A stretch of 64,000 bases of DNA from Photobacterium aphoticum (GTDB lineage Bacteria; Pseudomonadota; Gammaproteobacteria; Enterobacterales; Vibrionaceae), in NCBI RefSeq assembly GCF_001029435.1, contig NZ_LDOV01000001.1:124001-188000 (forward strand). Direction: 5' to 3'. The translations under genes were made by a program, and so were the position numbers. The notes beneath the pieces were generated by a model, which was not told the DNA's origin, made no database searches, and worked only from the letters and a program-made list of their open reading frames with translations. Below, piece after piece: positions 32,209-41,734 of this stretch (its first letter is position 1; every line of letters starts with the position of its first letter).

Positions 32209-34182
32209 TTACACACGGAAGTTTGAAATCAGGTTTTGTTGCTCTTGCGCCAAGCCCGCCAGTGATTCACTGCTGGCGGCAGAGTCGCGCGCGCCTTTTT
32301 CGGCTTCAAAGGCCACGTGGGCGATGCCATTGATGTGCTCCGCCACGTCATGACACACCTTGATTTGCTCTTCGGTGGCATGGGCGACTTGGACCGTCAT
32401 CTTCTGGATAGCCTGCATGCGGGTAGCAATGTCTTGCAGAATGTCATCCGTCAGACGGGTTTGATTCAAACAGTCTTCCATCTGTTTTTGGCTGGTGCCC
32501 ATGGTGTCGACCATGCGGGTGGCATTGCCCTGCAGGTTGGTGATCATTTGCTGAATTTCTTCCGTCGACTGCTGTGTGCGAGTCGCCAGGGCACGCACTT
32601 CATCAGCAACCACGGCAAAACCACGACCATGATCGCCCGCGCGTGCTGCTTCAATGGCTGCGTTCAGGGCCAGCAGGTTGGTTTGCTCAGCGATGTCTTG
32701 GATCACATGCAAAATAGAACCAATGTTGTTGGAGTATTGGTTCAATTGCTGGGTGTTGGATACCGCTTCATCAATGTTGCCAGACAGCTGTTCGGTTAAC
32801 TGGCGGCTGCGAGAAACCTGAGTACGGCCATCGTTCGCGGCTTGGTTGGTGTTTTCCACTTCAGCCACGGTTAATTCGGTTGAGCGGGAGATCTCTTTCG
32901 CGCTCACTTCCATTTCTGAAATGGCCGCCGCAACCTGATCGGTACGGGCTTTTTGATCTTCTACTCGTGACATGGCGGTATCGCTGACTACCGCAGCACG
33001 GTTGGCTTCATCTAAGAGATGAGTCGCCCCTTCACCAAACTTGCCAAGTGTGTGTGACATGATGTCGGCCAGCTTGTCCATCGAGCGGCTCAGCTCACCG
33101 AATTCATCGTCAGCGTGGTAGTTGGCACGGTTACGCATGTCACCGTCAGCCATTTTATCCAGCATGGTGTTGATCAATGTCAGCGGCTTTTGGATGCTGC
33201 GTGTGGTGGTGATGCCCACCCACAGGCTGATCACGCCAGCGATAGCAATCATCACAAACACATACATGAACGCTTTGCTGACTGCCGCATCCGCATCGGC
33301 ACGACTGGTCTGCGTCAGTACCTGTGCATGCTGGGCGTAGTTTTCCAGCAGTTGTTGAATGGTGGTGGATTCTTGCTGAGTACGCTGACGCTCAGATTGT
33401 AGCTGTGCGTTAATGACCTGCTGTTGTTGCAGCACATCCAGCAAACCGTTCGCACCCAATGTCAGTGATTCCACTTTCTTTAAGTTTCGGGAATAGCGGG
33501 CTTTAACATCCTCTTCAACCGCAATGAGCGCCAAGCGTTTAAAAGCAATTTCGATGTCTTTTGCAAGTACGTTACGTAACTGTTCAAGGTCTGTGCTTTG
33601 GTTGGCACGACGTAGTGATTTCAAGTCGCGGGCAATACCACTGGTGATCAATTCTGCGCGGTTGTGCAGGGAGCGTTTTACCGAAGCTTTTTGCAACAGC
33701 AGATTGGCCGCCCAAAGGTAGGTATCTTCCAAACGCAAGAATTGCAGATCCAGCGCCTCACGCTGGGCGATCAAGGTATTGGATTGCTGTTGAAGCGCAA
33801 TCAAAGATGCCGCTTGATCAAAATAACGGGTTGAGGCTTGTGAAATCGCCTCTAGCTGTTGACGTTCACGGGCAGTAATTTGGGTATTCTGCGCCTGTTG
33901 CAACGTTTGGAAAAAGGCTTGTTTCTGAGCAGAAAAGGTTTTATTCACACGGTTCTGCTGAGCCGGATCATCATGGAAGGTATTGATCAGCAAACTGGTT
34001 TGCATTAATTGCGTGATCAGACTGCCTGAAGCTACCACCATTGGGGTGGTTTGTTCAGTAATGTGTTCAACTTTATTTTGTAGGGATTGGGCATTGAATA
34101 GGCTGACGCTGCTCAGCAAGGCCATCAATACAAACATCAATGTAAAACCGGCAACGGTTCTTTGTACAACGGACAATTTCAT
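32209..34182 (-). CDS. Methyl-accepting chemotaxis protein
   Basis: This 657-residue receptor has an N-terminal TM helix (about 10-30), a long helical periplasmic region of about 270 residues, a second TM ([17 protein letters not shown]), a HAMP domain, and the methyl-accepting coiled coil with the conserved hairpin ([32 protein letters not shown]). It feeds CheW/CheA. It sits 10 bp upstream of the solute-binding-protein gene in one operon, suggesting indirect ligand sensing through that protein. Confidence 0.93.
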   Translation of the reverse strand: MKLSVVQRTVAGFTLMFVLMALLSSVSLFNAQSLQNKVEHITEQTTPMVVASGSLITQLMQTSLLINTFHDDPAQQNRVNKTFSAQKQAFFQTLQQAQNTQITARERQQLEAISQASTRYFDQAASLIALQQQSNTLIAQREALDLQFLRLEDTYLWAANLLLQKASVKRSLHNRAELITSGIARDLKSLRRANQSTDLEQLRNVLAKDIEIAFKRLALIAVEEDVKARYSRNLKKVESLTLGANGLLDVLQQQQVINAQLQSERQRTQQESTTIQQLLENYAQHAQVLTQTSRADADAAVSKAFMYVFVMIAIAGVISLWVGITTTRSIQKPLTLINTMLDKMADGDMRNRANYHADDEFGELSRSMDKLADIMSHTLGKFGEGATHLLDEANRAAVVSDTAMSRVEDQKARTDQVAAAISEMEVSAKEISRSTELTVAEVENTNQAANDGRTQVSRSRQLTEQLSGNIDEAVSNTQQLNQYSNNIGSILHVIQDIAEQTNLLALNAAIEAARAGDHGRGFAVVADEVRALATRTQQSTEEIQQMITNLQGNATRMVDTMGTSQKQMEDCLNQTRLTDDILQDIATRMQAIQKMTVQVAHATEEQIKVCHDVAEHINGIAHVAFEAEKGARDSAASSESLAGLAQEQQNLISNFRV

Positions 34183-34636
34183 TCATTTTACTCACGAACA
34201 ACCGATAAGGGCTGTAAATGCACACTTTGCCCCATGCTTTCCTTTAAAAAATAATGAATTACAAGGGGCTCCTTGTTGGTTTTATTGTGACATCAATCGA
34301 AATAATTGGAATGCGATATAGACATGAAATAATTGAAATTGTTGGCGTGCGCACAATTATTTTGCGTAAGAAAATAAACCGATAAATACAGGTTGAGAAT
34401 ATATTCTTTATTATTCATTTGTATCGCCAAGACGCATTTATGGCTAAGTGTGTGTTGAGTCAAATATCACTCATTTATATCGATAGGCGTGAGGTTGTCT
34501 GTTTTTCTATACGATATGCAAAGGAAGTTATTTCGTATTGTTAAGGTGAGAGGTGAAAGATTGCACAGGTAGCATTGCCGGTATAGGGTGAAGATAAGCG
34601 AATAAACGTCGAGCGATGAATCAACAAGGATGCGTG
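34183..34636. other. Intergenic region between the chemoreceptor and pxpA
   Basis: About 450 bp between divergent genes, containing both promoters. No gene, repeat or clear operator was recognised. Confidence 0.4.
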
Positions 34637-35389
34637 ATGAAACTCAATTGTGATATGGGCGAAAGCTTTGGTTGCTGGTCGATGGGTAATGATGCGGCAG
34701 TGATGCCTTGGGTAGATATGGCCAATATTGCCTGTGGCTTTCATGCGTCGGATCCCGACAACATGGTTGCTACGATTGCGCTGGCGGTATCTCGGCATGT
34801 TGAGATCGGCGCACACCCGGGTTACGACGATAAGATCGGGTTTGGTCGCCGCAGTATTCCGCACTCTTCTGAATCAATTTCCGCATTGGTGGCTTATCAG
34901 GTCGGGGCGTTAGAGGCGCTGTGCCAGTTACAGGGCGCCCACGTGAGTTATGTGAAACCCCATGGTGCACTCTATAACGATATGATGAAAACGCCTGTGA
35001 TCTTTCAAGCCATTTTGGCGGCAGTGTCAGGCTTGAATCAGCAGCGTGAAACGCCATTGGCATTGATGATTTTAGCGCGGGTGGACAATACCCAATACCA
35101 ACAGTGGGCTGAAGCCGCTGGCGTGCCGTTATTATTTGAAGCTTTCGCGGATCGTGCGTACGACGATCAGGGTTTGCTGGTGGCAAGAAGCGAGCCGAAT
35201 GCGGTGTATCACGATCCGGCGCAGATCCGGCAACAAGTGGCGCACCTCGCCAAGGGGCAGGTGATCACGGTATCTGGGCATGTCTTGCCGTTGCAGGTCG
35301 ATACGGTCTGCGTACATGGTGATAACGAAGAGTCGATTCCGATGGTCAAAACCTTGCATGATGATATTCGTGCCATGGCTCGGGGTTGA
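34637..35389 (+). CDS. pxpA: 5-oxoprolinase subunit A (LamB/YcsF family)
   Basis: The ATG at 34637 (AAGGA site 6 nt upstream) gives 250 residues beginning MKLNCDMGESFG, the standard YcsF start. NIACGFHASDP, EIGAHPGYDD and YVKPHGALYND are conserved family motifs of this TIM-barrel-like subunit. With PxpB and PxpC it opens 5-oxoproline to glutamate using ATP. It is the first gene of a compact operon: pxpA, pxpB, pxpC, a GGCT-like gene and a zinc-ribbon gene. Confidence 0.95.
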   Translation: MKLNCDMGESFGCWSMGNDAAVMPWVDMANIACGFHASDPDNMVATIALAVSRHVEIGAHPGYDDKIGFGRRSIPHSSESISALVAYQVGALEALCQLQGAHVSYVKPHGALYNDMMKTPVIFQAILAAVSGLNQQRETPLALMILARVDNTQYQQWAEAAGVPLLFEAFADRAYDDQGLLVARSEPNAVYHDPAQIRQQVAHLAKGQVITVSGHVLPLQVDTVCVHGDNEESIPMVKTLHDDIRAMARG

Positions 35390-35399
35390 GGGCGCATGT

Positions 35400-36098
35400 A
35401 TGGTGACGATTCAGCCTGTCTCTGAAACACATTTGATGATCTACGTGGGCGAAGTGATCGATCTCGCTTTGACGCCTGTTATCCGTGATTTAGTCGCGTT
35501 TCTTCATGGTTTTCCTGAGCCTGGGATCATCGAAGTGATCCCGTCTTATACTTCTGTTTTGGTGCAATACCATCCCAATCAATTGACCTATGCACAGTTA
35601 GCGTTGGCGATCGAGGCGTATTCCTTAACGTATCAGAAAGGCAACGCTTCCACACAGGCAAACGGTAATCGGATCACTTTGCCGGTGTATTACGGTCGTG
35701 ATGTGGGGCCGGATTTACAGGCTGTTGCTGAACATGCGGGGTTATCCGTCGAAGAGGTGATCGCTATACACAGCGGACAAACTTATACCGTGTGTGCGAT
35801 TGGCTTTGCGCCGGGGTTCGCGTTTTTAGCGTCTGTCGATGCCCGTATCGCCATGCCTCGCCAAGTGACACCTCGCCAACAGGTACCAGCGGGCAGTGTG
35901 GGGATTGCGAATCAACAAACGGCGGTCTACCCCAATGCTTCACCGGGCGGTTGGCAAATTATTGGTAATTGCCCAGTAGAGTTATTTTCACCGGATGCCA
36001 CGCCCATGACGCCGTTTTCTGTCGGGGATACGGTGCAATTTACCCCGATTAATCGCGAGCAGTTCTTACAGCAAGGAGGTGAGTTATGGCCGCGTTAG
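35400..36098 (+). CDS. pxpB: 5-oxoprolinase subunit B (KipI family)
   Basis: The start at 35400 follows a GAGGG site just after the pxpA stop; the product has 232 residues. Motifs of the KipI/carboxyltransferase C half are present: EVIPSYTSVLVQYHP, VTLPVYYG-type segment (ITLPVYYGRDVGPDL), IGFAPGFAFL and MPRQVTPRQQVPAGSVGIA. Its end overlaps the pxpC start by 13 bp. PxpB and PxpC form the ATP-dependent half of the oxoprolinase. Confidence 0.95.
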   Translation: MVTIQPVSETHLMIYVGEVIDLALTPVIRDLVAFLHGFPEPGIIEVIPSYTSVLVQYHPNQLTYAQLALAIEAYSLTYQKGNASTQANGNRITLPVYYGRDVGPDLQAVAEHAGLSVEEVIAIHSGQTYTVCAIGFAPGFAFLASVDARIAMPRQVTPRQQVPAGSVGIANQQTAVYPNASPGGWQIIGNCPVELFSPDATPMTPFSVGDTVQFTPINREQFLQQGGELWPR

Positions 36099-37027
36099 TG
36101 GTGCAGCATCCGGGGATGTTGTCATTGTTACAAGATCTGGGGCGGTTGGGCGTGGCCGAGCAGGGCCTCAGTCAGGGCGGTGCGGTGGACTTACATGCCG
36201 CCTGCTGGGCCAATTATTTGGTGGGGAACATAGCATCAGCGGCCGTGATTGAAATTACCTTGGGTATGGCGCAATTCATCGCCGTTGAAGATTGTACCCT
36301 GGCGTTGACGGGCGCGCCGATGCAACCCTTGTTAGATGATATCCCGATGGAATCATGGCAATGTGTGTTTATGCGTGCGGGGCAAACCTTGAAACTGGGC
36401 GGTGCCCGACATGGCTTACGGGCCTATTTGGCGGTACAAGGCGGGTTCCTGGCTCCTGATGTGTTGGGCAGCTGTGCAACGGTAGTACGTAATCAGTTGG
36501 GTGGTTTATCGCACGGGCAACCGTTGATAACTGGCGATCGGGTTCCATTTGCCTATGCCTGCCCTGATCCCACGATGCTTTCCCGTCACCGTCAAACACC
36601 CAGCCGTTTTATTCCGGATTATTCACAACCGATAACGTTGCGTGTGATTGAATCGTATCAAGCTGCCGCCTTTCAAGCGGCGGAAAAAGCTCGTTTTTAT
36701 GCCAGCCGTTATACGGTGAGTCAGGAGACGGATCGCATGGGGTGCCGTTTAAGTGGCCCGGCGATACAGGCGGAGATTGACGGGATCATTTCAGAAGGGA
36801 TTGCGCTCGGGGCGATTCAAATTCCGCCGGATGGGCAACCGATTGTGTTGCTTAATGATCGACAAACCTTGGGAGGCTACCCGAAATTAGGGTGTGTCGC
36901 ACGGGTGGACATCGCCCGTTTGGCACAAGCTGCACCGGGAACCTCAGTGCAGTTTATTCAAGGGGACTTAGCGGTATTGAGCGAGGAATGGCGACAGTTT
37001 TCCCGTTTTTTTGGCTTACCGTTTTAG
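36086..37027 (+). CDS. pxpC: 5-oxoprolinase subunit C (KipA/biotin-dependent carboxyltransferase-like)
   Basis: The 313-residue protein starts with a GGAGG site inside the end of pxpB. It carries the KipA signatures HPGMLSLLQDLGRLGV, LALTGAPM, and TDRMGCRLSGPAI, followed by SEGIALGAIQIPPDGQPIVLL. Together with PxpA and PxpB it makes a complete 5-oxoprolinase. Confidence 0.95.
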   Translation: MAALVVQHPGMLSLLQDLGRLGVAEQGLSQGGAVDLHAACWANYLVGNIASAAVIEITLGMAQFIAVEDCTLALTGAPMQPLLDDIPMESWQCVFMRAGQTLKLGGARHGLRAYLAVQGGFLAPDVLGSCATVVRNQLGGLSHGQPLITGDRVPFAYACPDPTMLSRHRQTPSRFIPDYSQPITLRVIESYQAAAFQAAEKARFYASRYTVSQETDRMGCRLSGPAIQAEIDGIISEGIALGAIQIPPDGQPIVLLNDRQTLGGYPKLGCVARVDIARLAQAAPGTSVQFIQGDLAVLSEEWRQFSRFFGLPF

Positions 37028-37063
37028 TCCATGTAAGAGAATAGATAAGGAGAATCGATACCG

Positions 37064-37636
37064 ATGTATATTTTTGGCTATGGCAGTTTGATCAACCACC
37101 ATTCACGTCAGTTGACAGGACAAACGCGAGGTGCGATTCCGGCGACAGTAGAGGGGTTGCAGCGCCATTGGGGGAAAGTGAATGGTAACTATCAGATTGC
37201 GCCGTTGGTGGCCGCATTAGGGGACGGGCAATGTAATGGCGTACTGGTTCAGGTGGATGACGCAGGATTGGCGTGTTTTGATCAGCGTGAGCGAGGGTAT
37301 GAACGTGTGCAGTTAGATCCGTCACAGGTGGTGGCACAGTGCAACGTTGACGTTGATTTTGAGCCACAACGGCCAATTTGGGTGTACACCCGCACCTCAT
37401 TGACGCCACCGTGTTCGGTATGGCCGATTATGCAAACTTATGTGGATACCGTAATGGCCGGTTGCTTATCGATCTCAGAGCAATTTGCCCGAGAATTTGT
37501 CGAGACGACACAAGGCTGGCATTATCCGTTAGAAAATGATCGTCATCAGCCCAAATATGGTAACCATGCAGGTGTCGAGTCTGCCCATATTACGCAAATC
37601 GATCGACTTTTAGCGCAAGTCAGACAACAGAAATAG
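37064..37636 (+). CDS. Gamma-glutamylcyclotransferase-like protein
   Basis: The 190-residue protein has the GGCT-fold start MYIFGYGSLINH, where YGSL forms the substrate-binding loop, and the Glu of FDQRERGY corresponds to the catalytic acid in GGCT and ChaC proteins. Such enzymes release 5-oxoproline from gamma-glutamyl compounds, which is the substrate of the PxpABC enzyme encoded just upstream. The gene follows pxpC after 36 bp with an AAGGAG site, so cotranscription is likely. Confidence 0.78.
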   Translation: MYIFGYGSLINHHSRQLTGQTRGAIPATVEGLQRHWGKVNGNYQIAPLVAALGDGQCNGVLVQVDDAGLACFDQRERGYERVQLDPSQVVAQCNVDVDFEPQRPIWVYTRTSLTPPCSVWPIMQTYVDTVMAGCLSISEQFAREFVETTQGWHYPLENDRHQPKYGNHAGVESAHITQIDRLLAQVRQQK

Positions 37637-37639
37637 AAC

Positions 37640-37891
37640 ATGGCAAAACCGAATAAAAAAGGCCCAACCAAAACGGTGGATATCGCCTGTGCGGGGTGTA
37701 AAACGCCCTTGTATAAATACCGCAAAGGCGGCAAGGGCGCATTAGTGAAGTGCTTTAAAGAGCGTATTGTCAAAGACTTCACGATACAAGAAGGGGTCTG
37801 CCCGCAGTGTGAGGTGCAATTTGCGCGCGATACGCTGATCCGAGGTGCCCCTGCGCTTAAAATGATTGGCGGCAAAGTCACGATGAAATGA
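37640..37891 (+). CDS. Small zinc-ribbon protein
   Basis: The 83-residue basic protein has two CxxC pairs (CAGC near 17-20, CPQC near 54-57), as in a zinc ribbon. It begins 3 bp after the GGCT-like gene, so it is the last member of the operon. Function unknown; nucleic-acid or protein binding is a guess based on charge and motif. Confidence 0.7.
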   Translation: MAKPNKKGPTKTVDIACAGCKTPLYKYRKGGKGALVKCFKERIVKDFTIQEGVCPQCEVQFARDTLIRGAPALKMIGGKVTMK

Positions 37892-37912
37892 CCTTGATCG
37901 TAAAAGAAAGGG

Positions 37913-38764
37913 TCACGGCGAGCGGGTGTTTTTTGTTGTTAACGTCACACCCGCTGGGCAGGTGATTTTCTTGCTCAGCATCACGGCTTTCACATCTAAA
38001 ATTTTGCGTTGATAGGTGGCGCGAACCAATTGGTAATCCACATCCGGCGAAAACCACATCACTAACTTCCTGTCACTTTTCCTCACTTGTTCGACGCGGA
38101 TCGCCGAAATTTTTCCAAAATTTGAGTTGATGGTTTCCTTTCCTTTTACTTGAAAGTAGTAGTGGTTCACTTCATCTGTGTCTTGCAATTTGTAGTTGAA
38201 TTGGGTTTTTCCTTGAATGAGCGCGAGACGCATTTGGCTGCCGACGGCATCACTGTCGAGCAAGGGTTGAGAGGCGCTGGAAAACTCCAGAATCGTGCCA
38301 TCTTGTGACACCGTTGAACGTTTGCCGTTGTCACTGAATGTGGCCTCGGTGTCCCCCGCGAGTAGCCCTTCAACTTGGCGCGAAAAGCCTTTAGACAGAA
38401 AGGATTGTTGTTCCGGTGACCAGTAAATTTGGCTGCGTTGACGAAAGCGAGTTTTGGTCGCCAGCACATTAATACTGCTAAAAGCACTGACTTGCGCTTG
38501 TTCACCTTGCCAGCGCAGCGTGCGACTCAGTTGGCCGATTTTCAGGCCATTAAAAAACAGTTGGTACGTAAAGGTTTTATTGCACTGGTGGAAGTCTGGG
38601 CTGGGGGCCGCTTGCGTGTGAGACGCAAACAGTAATGTTAATAATATTGATAAGCTTCTGAAGGGGCGTCGAATGCGGGTCAGGCGCGTGAGAAGCCATA
38701 GTGCTACGCGCAGTGACGTCAGGTCTTGTTCTATCAAGCCCTGTTGCGTCAGGTTCTGCTGCAT
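37913..38764 (-). CDS. DUF3108 periplasmic protein
   Basis: The exported protein of about 283 residues has a hydrophobic leader (LSILLTLLFASHTQA) preceded by about 35 residues, a long n-region, so the true start is uncertain (ATG 38764 or 38785, or a later codon). The mature part matches DUF3108: FTYQLFFNGLKIGQLSRTL at its start and FSPDVDYQLVRATY near the end. The family is periplasmic with a beta-rich fold; its role is unknown. It is convergent with the pxp operon. Confidence 0.75.
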   Translation of the reverse strand: MQQNLTQQGLIEQDLTSLRVALWLLTRLTRIRRPFRSLSILLTLLFASHTQAAPSPDFHQCNKTFTYQLFFNGLKIGQLSRTLRWQGEQAQVSAFSSINVLATKTRFRQRSQIYWSPEQQSFLSKGFSRQVEGLLAGDTEATFSDNGKRSTVSQDGTILEFSSASQPLLDSDAVGSQMRLALIQGKTQFNYKLQDTDEVNHYYFQVKGKETINSNFGKISAIRVEQVRKSDRKLVMWFSPDVDYQLVRATYQRKILDVKAVMLSKKITCPAGVTLTTKNTRSP

Positions 38765-38846
38765 AAATCGTACCTGCAAATCCATACCTCAATGTTCTGT
38801 GAGCGCATTCAGTATGAAGTTAGCAGTATTTGGGCGGTTATGCCAA

Positions 38847-38877
38847 AAGGCCAGCCGGTGCGAAACAGGCTGGCCTT
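38847..38877 (-). terminator. Terminator of the acyl-CoA ligase gene
   Basis: AAGGCCAGCC and GGCTGGCCTT pair around an 11-nt loop, with four T residues on the minus strand after the stem. Confidence 0.78.
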
Positions 38878-38903
38878 GGTATGTGTGACTTTGCTGTATG
38901 AGA

Positions 38904-40448
38904 TTATTTCAGCAAGCGTTTCAGGATCTTGCCTGTTGCTGTCATCGGAAGATCGGTGACAATATCAATCAAACGCGGGTATTTATAATCGGCCAAACGC
39001 GCTTTACCCCAAGTCACCAATTCTTTGGCTGTGGTCTGGGCGCCGTCTTTTAGTAACACAAAGGCTTTGGCTTCTTCACCATAGGTTTTGTGTGGAATAC
39101 CAATCACCGCGACCATGTGCACGTCAGGGTGGGTCATGAAGGTTTCTTCAATATCACGCGGGTAGATATTGAAACCGCCACGGATGATCACTTCTTTCAG
39201 GCGATCGACCACGAAGACATAGCCGTCTTCATCCATGCGCACGATATCACCGGTGTGTAACCAGCCATCAACGACTGTCACTGCCGTTTCTTCCGGTTTC
39301 TTGTAGTAACCTTTCATGACATTGTGGCCACGGATCAACAGTTCGCCTTCTTTACCGCGTGGCACTTCCCGGCCTTTGTCATCCACCACTTTCATGGTCA
39401 CGCCGGGCAGTGGCTGACCAATACTGCCAGGTTTACGTTCGTATTCCAGATGGTTAAAGGCGGCAACCGGTGAGGATTCTGACAAGCCGTAGCCTTCAAT
39501 CACCGGTACATTCAGTTTGGTTTCAAACTGTTTGAGGATCTCGACCGGCATCGATGCGCCGCCAGAAATGGCCACCTTCAGGTTAGCGGCGATATCGTCA
39601 ATGTATTCTGCGCCGTGTTTTTCCGCAAATGCCAGCAAGCCGATGAACATGGTCGGCACACCGGCAAGGTGGGTGACTTTATGCTTTTGCATTTGCTGCA
39701 TCACGTTTTTAGGGACAAAACGTGGGATCAGTACCAGTGCGCTACCCGCCAAGATGGAGGTGTTCATGATCAGTGACTGACCGAAGGTATGGAACAGCGG
39801 CAGGATCGCGATACTGACATCGGTGCCTTTTTGATTGGTCAGAGCCTGACAAGCCTGCGCATTACATAGCATGTTACTTTGGCTCAGTTCGGCGCCTTTT
39901 GCTCGACCTGTGGTACCGGACGTATACAAAATCACACAGGTATCTTCTGCATGGCGGTACACGGCGTCAAAGTGGTCTTGATCCGTTTCCAGCCATTGAT
40001 TGAAGCGATGCGCATCAGCGGGCAGTGGTGAGTTCGCACCTGATTCAATGGTAATAAAGTGCTGGCAACTTGGTGTTTCGCTAAAGCCTTCGTAGCAGAA
40101 CTCGCCAGAGGGCAGGGTGCAGTTCCCTTCAAAACTGATCAATGCGACAGCATCAGAATCGGCAAGGTGATAGGCCACTTCCGGCCCTTTTAGCATGATA
40201 TTCAGAGGAACGGTCACTGCGCCCACTTTTTGAATGGCGTAATAGCCAATCACAAAGGCAGGTGTGTTCGGGCAAGAAATCGCGACTTTGTCATCAGGTT
40301 GAATGCCAAGCGCAACAAGGTGGTTGGCCACACGGTTAACCAGTGTGTTTAGCGTGCGGTAATTCAGGCTCTCATCATTGAAAATCAGTGCGGTGTCATG
40401 ACCACGGAATTCGGCGTTGCGTTCAAGGTTGGTGGCTAGGTTGTACAT
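38904..40448 (-). CDS. Acyl-CoA ligase (long-chain fatty acid type)
   Basis: This 514-residue ANL-superfamily enzyme activates a fatty acid with ATP and CoA. The P-loop motif is ILYTSGTTGRAKGAE, A5 is VIEGYGLSESSP, the hinge motif GWLHTGDIVRMDEDGYVFVVDRLKE is complete, and the catalytic Lys lies in the terminal PMTATGKILKRLL. It is shorter than FadD and resembles a group of soluble ligases. It is monocistronic with its own terminator. Confidence 0.92.
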   Translation of the reverse strand: MYNLATNLERNAEFRGHDTALIFNDESLNYRTLNTLVNRVANHLVALGIQPDDKVAISCPNTPAFVIGYYAIQKVGAVTVPLNIMLKGPEVAYHLADSDAVALISFEGNCTLPSGEFCYEGFSETPSCQHFITIESGANSPLPADAHRFNQWLETDQDHFDAVYRHAEDTCVILYTSGTTGRAKGAELSQSNMLCNAQACQALTNQKGTDVSIAILPLFHTFGQSLIMNTSILAGSALVLIPRFVPKNVMQQMQKHKVTHLAGVPTMFIGLLAFAEKHGAEYIDDIAANLKVAISGGASMPVEILKQFETKLNVPVIEGYGLSESSPVAAFNHLEYERKPGSIGQPLPGVTMKVVDDKGREVPRGKEGELLIRGHNVMKGYYKKPEETAVTVVDGWLHTGDIVRMDEDGYVFVVDRLKEVIIRGGFNIYPRDIEETFMTHPDVHMVAVIGIPHKTYGEEAKAFVLLKDGAQTTAKELVTWGKARLADYKYPRLIDIVTDLPMTATGKILKRLLK

Positions 40449-40783
40449 AATGCACTTTTGTTATGGATATTTGCTTTTTATTTTACTCCTATCTGTGGGG
40501 GAGATGCGCGTGTTGTGATGAGATAATTGCAGCTAAATGAAAAATTTCAGGGGAATGCGAATTTTTTATGACAATTATTTTTATATTCGAAGCAAGCAGT
40601 TAGCGATATGCGGCAAAACGCAGCGGGATTGATGCGGGAAGGCTTTAGCGTAACGTGATGATAAGTAAAAGATTCCAGATATACCCCATAGTGGGTAAAT
40701 ATGATGTCTTCATGGCGCTTATTTGACGATTGTGTTGTCGACTTCTATTTTTAGTTGGGCTCAACAGACAGAGGTGCGGACAG
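40449..40783. other. Intergenic region
   Basis: About 335 bp between divergent genes. It holds the promoter of the ligase gene on the minus strand. No gene or clear motif was seen. Confidence 0.4.
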
Positions 40784-41002
40784 ATGAAAAAAATGAACTC
40801 AGCATATCGTTTACAAATCATCAGAGAAGTCGCGACGCGTCGGCGTTTAACGTCTCGAGGTGATCCGATGGCTTGTCACATATCTGAGTTACTCGATGCC
40901 CACCATGACAAGCCTGCGGTGCCGGATAAACATTTCAACGGCTGCCACTATGACGCCAATATTGGCGGCTGGGTCAGTAACTTGTGGGACCCAAAAAAAT
41001 AA
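40784..41002 (+). CDS. Small basic protein of unknown function
   Basis: The ATG at 40784 has a GAGGTG site; the 72-residue product has a basic N-terminal half and a His/Asp/Asn-rich C-terminal half (DAHHDKPAVPDKHFNGCHYDANIGG). No family recognised. A terminator follows. Confidence 0.55.
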   Translation: MKKMNSAYRLQIIREVATRRRLTSRGDPMACHISELLDAHHDKPAVPDKHFNGCHYDANIGGWVSNLWDPKK

Positions 41003-41053
41003 CCTCGCCGAGCGATGTGAGACGCGATAGGTAAGACGGGTAGCAAGCGATCG

Positions 41054-41080
41054 AAAAGCGGAGGAATATCCGCTTTTTTT
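41054..41080 (+). terminator. Terminator after the small basic protein gene
   Basis: AAAAGCGGA and TCCGCTTTT around a GGAATA loop, then a T-run. Confidence 0.88.
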
Positions 41081-41143
41081 GTGCTGGCAGAATAGGGCCG
41101 ACTCAGGTACATTTCTCTGCGTCATAGATTGTTAGGTCAACGC

Positions 41144-41620
41144 ATGAACTACGTAGAGTTAAATAGTTATACCCGTAAGTGGATTTTCACCCACGCTTCC
41201 ATGCCAGTTGCAGAAGCGGATTTGGCCCTGATCAAACCGTTTACGCAAGCCCGTGCAGCTCAGTTGTGGGTTGAGCATATCAGTAAGCAAAGTCCGGATG
41301 CGGATCATTTCGGTCAAGGTGACTGGGCATCCAACGAGCGTATCTGGTCAGCGGCATTTAACTGGCAACAGGCTTGGGACGGTGATGACGCTGCGCTGCC
41401 GACGGAATTGGCGGAATACATTGACTGGGAAGACAACACGACGGTGTTCTTCTGCTATGAAAAATACAACATCATTGAAACCCAGTGGGGCGTATTTAAG
41501 CGCAACTGGAAGAACTTCCTGTTTTTTGATGATGGTCCAATGCTGATCGGCCGCAAGAAAAAACAAGCGGTGTGGTTCTCATCAAAAGGTACTTACCGAA
41601 TGGCACTGCGCAGCGAATAA
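41144..41620 (+). CDS. DUF2947-like cytoplasmic protein
   Basis: The ATG at 41144 gives 158 residues with no signal peptide. It is rich in Trp and Phe (for example NWQQAWDGDDAALP and FKRNWKNFLFFDDGP) and matches my recollection of DUF2947, a family of vibrios and relatives. Function is unknown. It has a long terminator hairpin and stands alone. Confidence 0.65.
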   Translation: MNYVELNSYTRKWIFTHASMPVAEADLALIKPFTQARAAQLWVEHISKQSPDADHFGQGDWASNERIWSAAFNWQQAWDGDDAALPTELAEYIDWEDNTTVFFCYEKYNIIETQWGVFKRNWKNFLFFDDGPMLIGRKKKQAVWFSSKGTYRMALRSE

Positions 41621-41646
41621 GTCAGCCAGGTAAACACAGTCAATAA

Positions 41647-41704
41647 AAAACGCCCCGTTATCGCTTTGCTTTATTACGAGTAAAAGCATATAACGGGGCG
41701 TTTT
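41647..41704. terminator. Bidirectional terminator between DUF2947 and cyclase genes
   Basis: A perfect 14-bp stem (AAAACGCCCCGTTA with its complement) plus an inner TGCTTT/AAAGCA helix, between convergent genes. Confidence 0.88.
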
Positions 41705-41734
41705 GTTTGGCTGTCGATTTTTTTTGGCTAGCTA

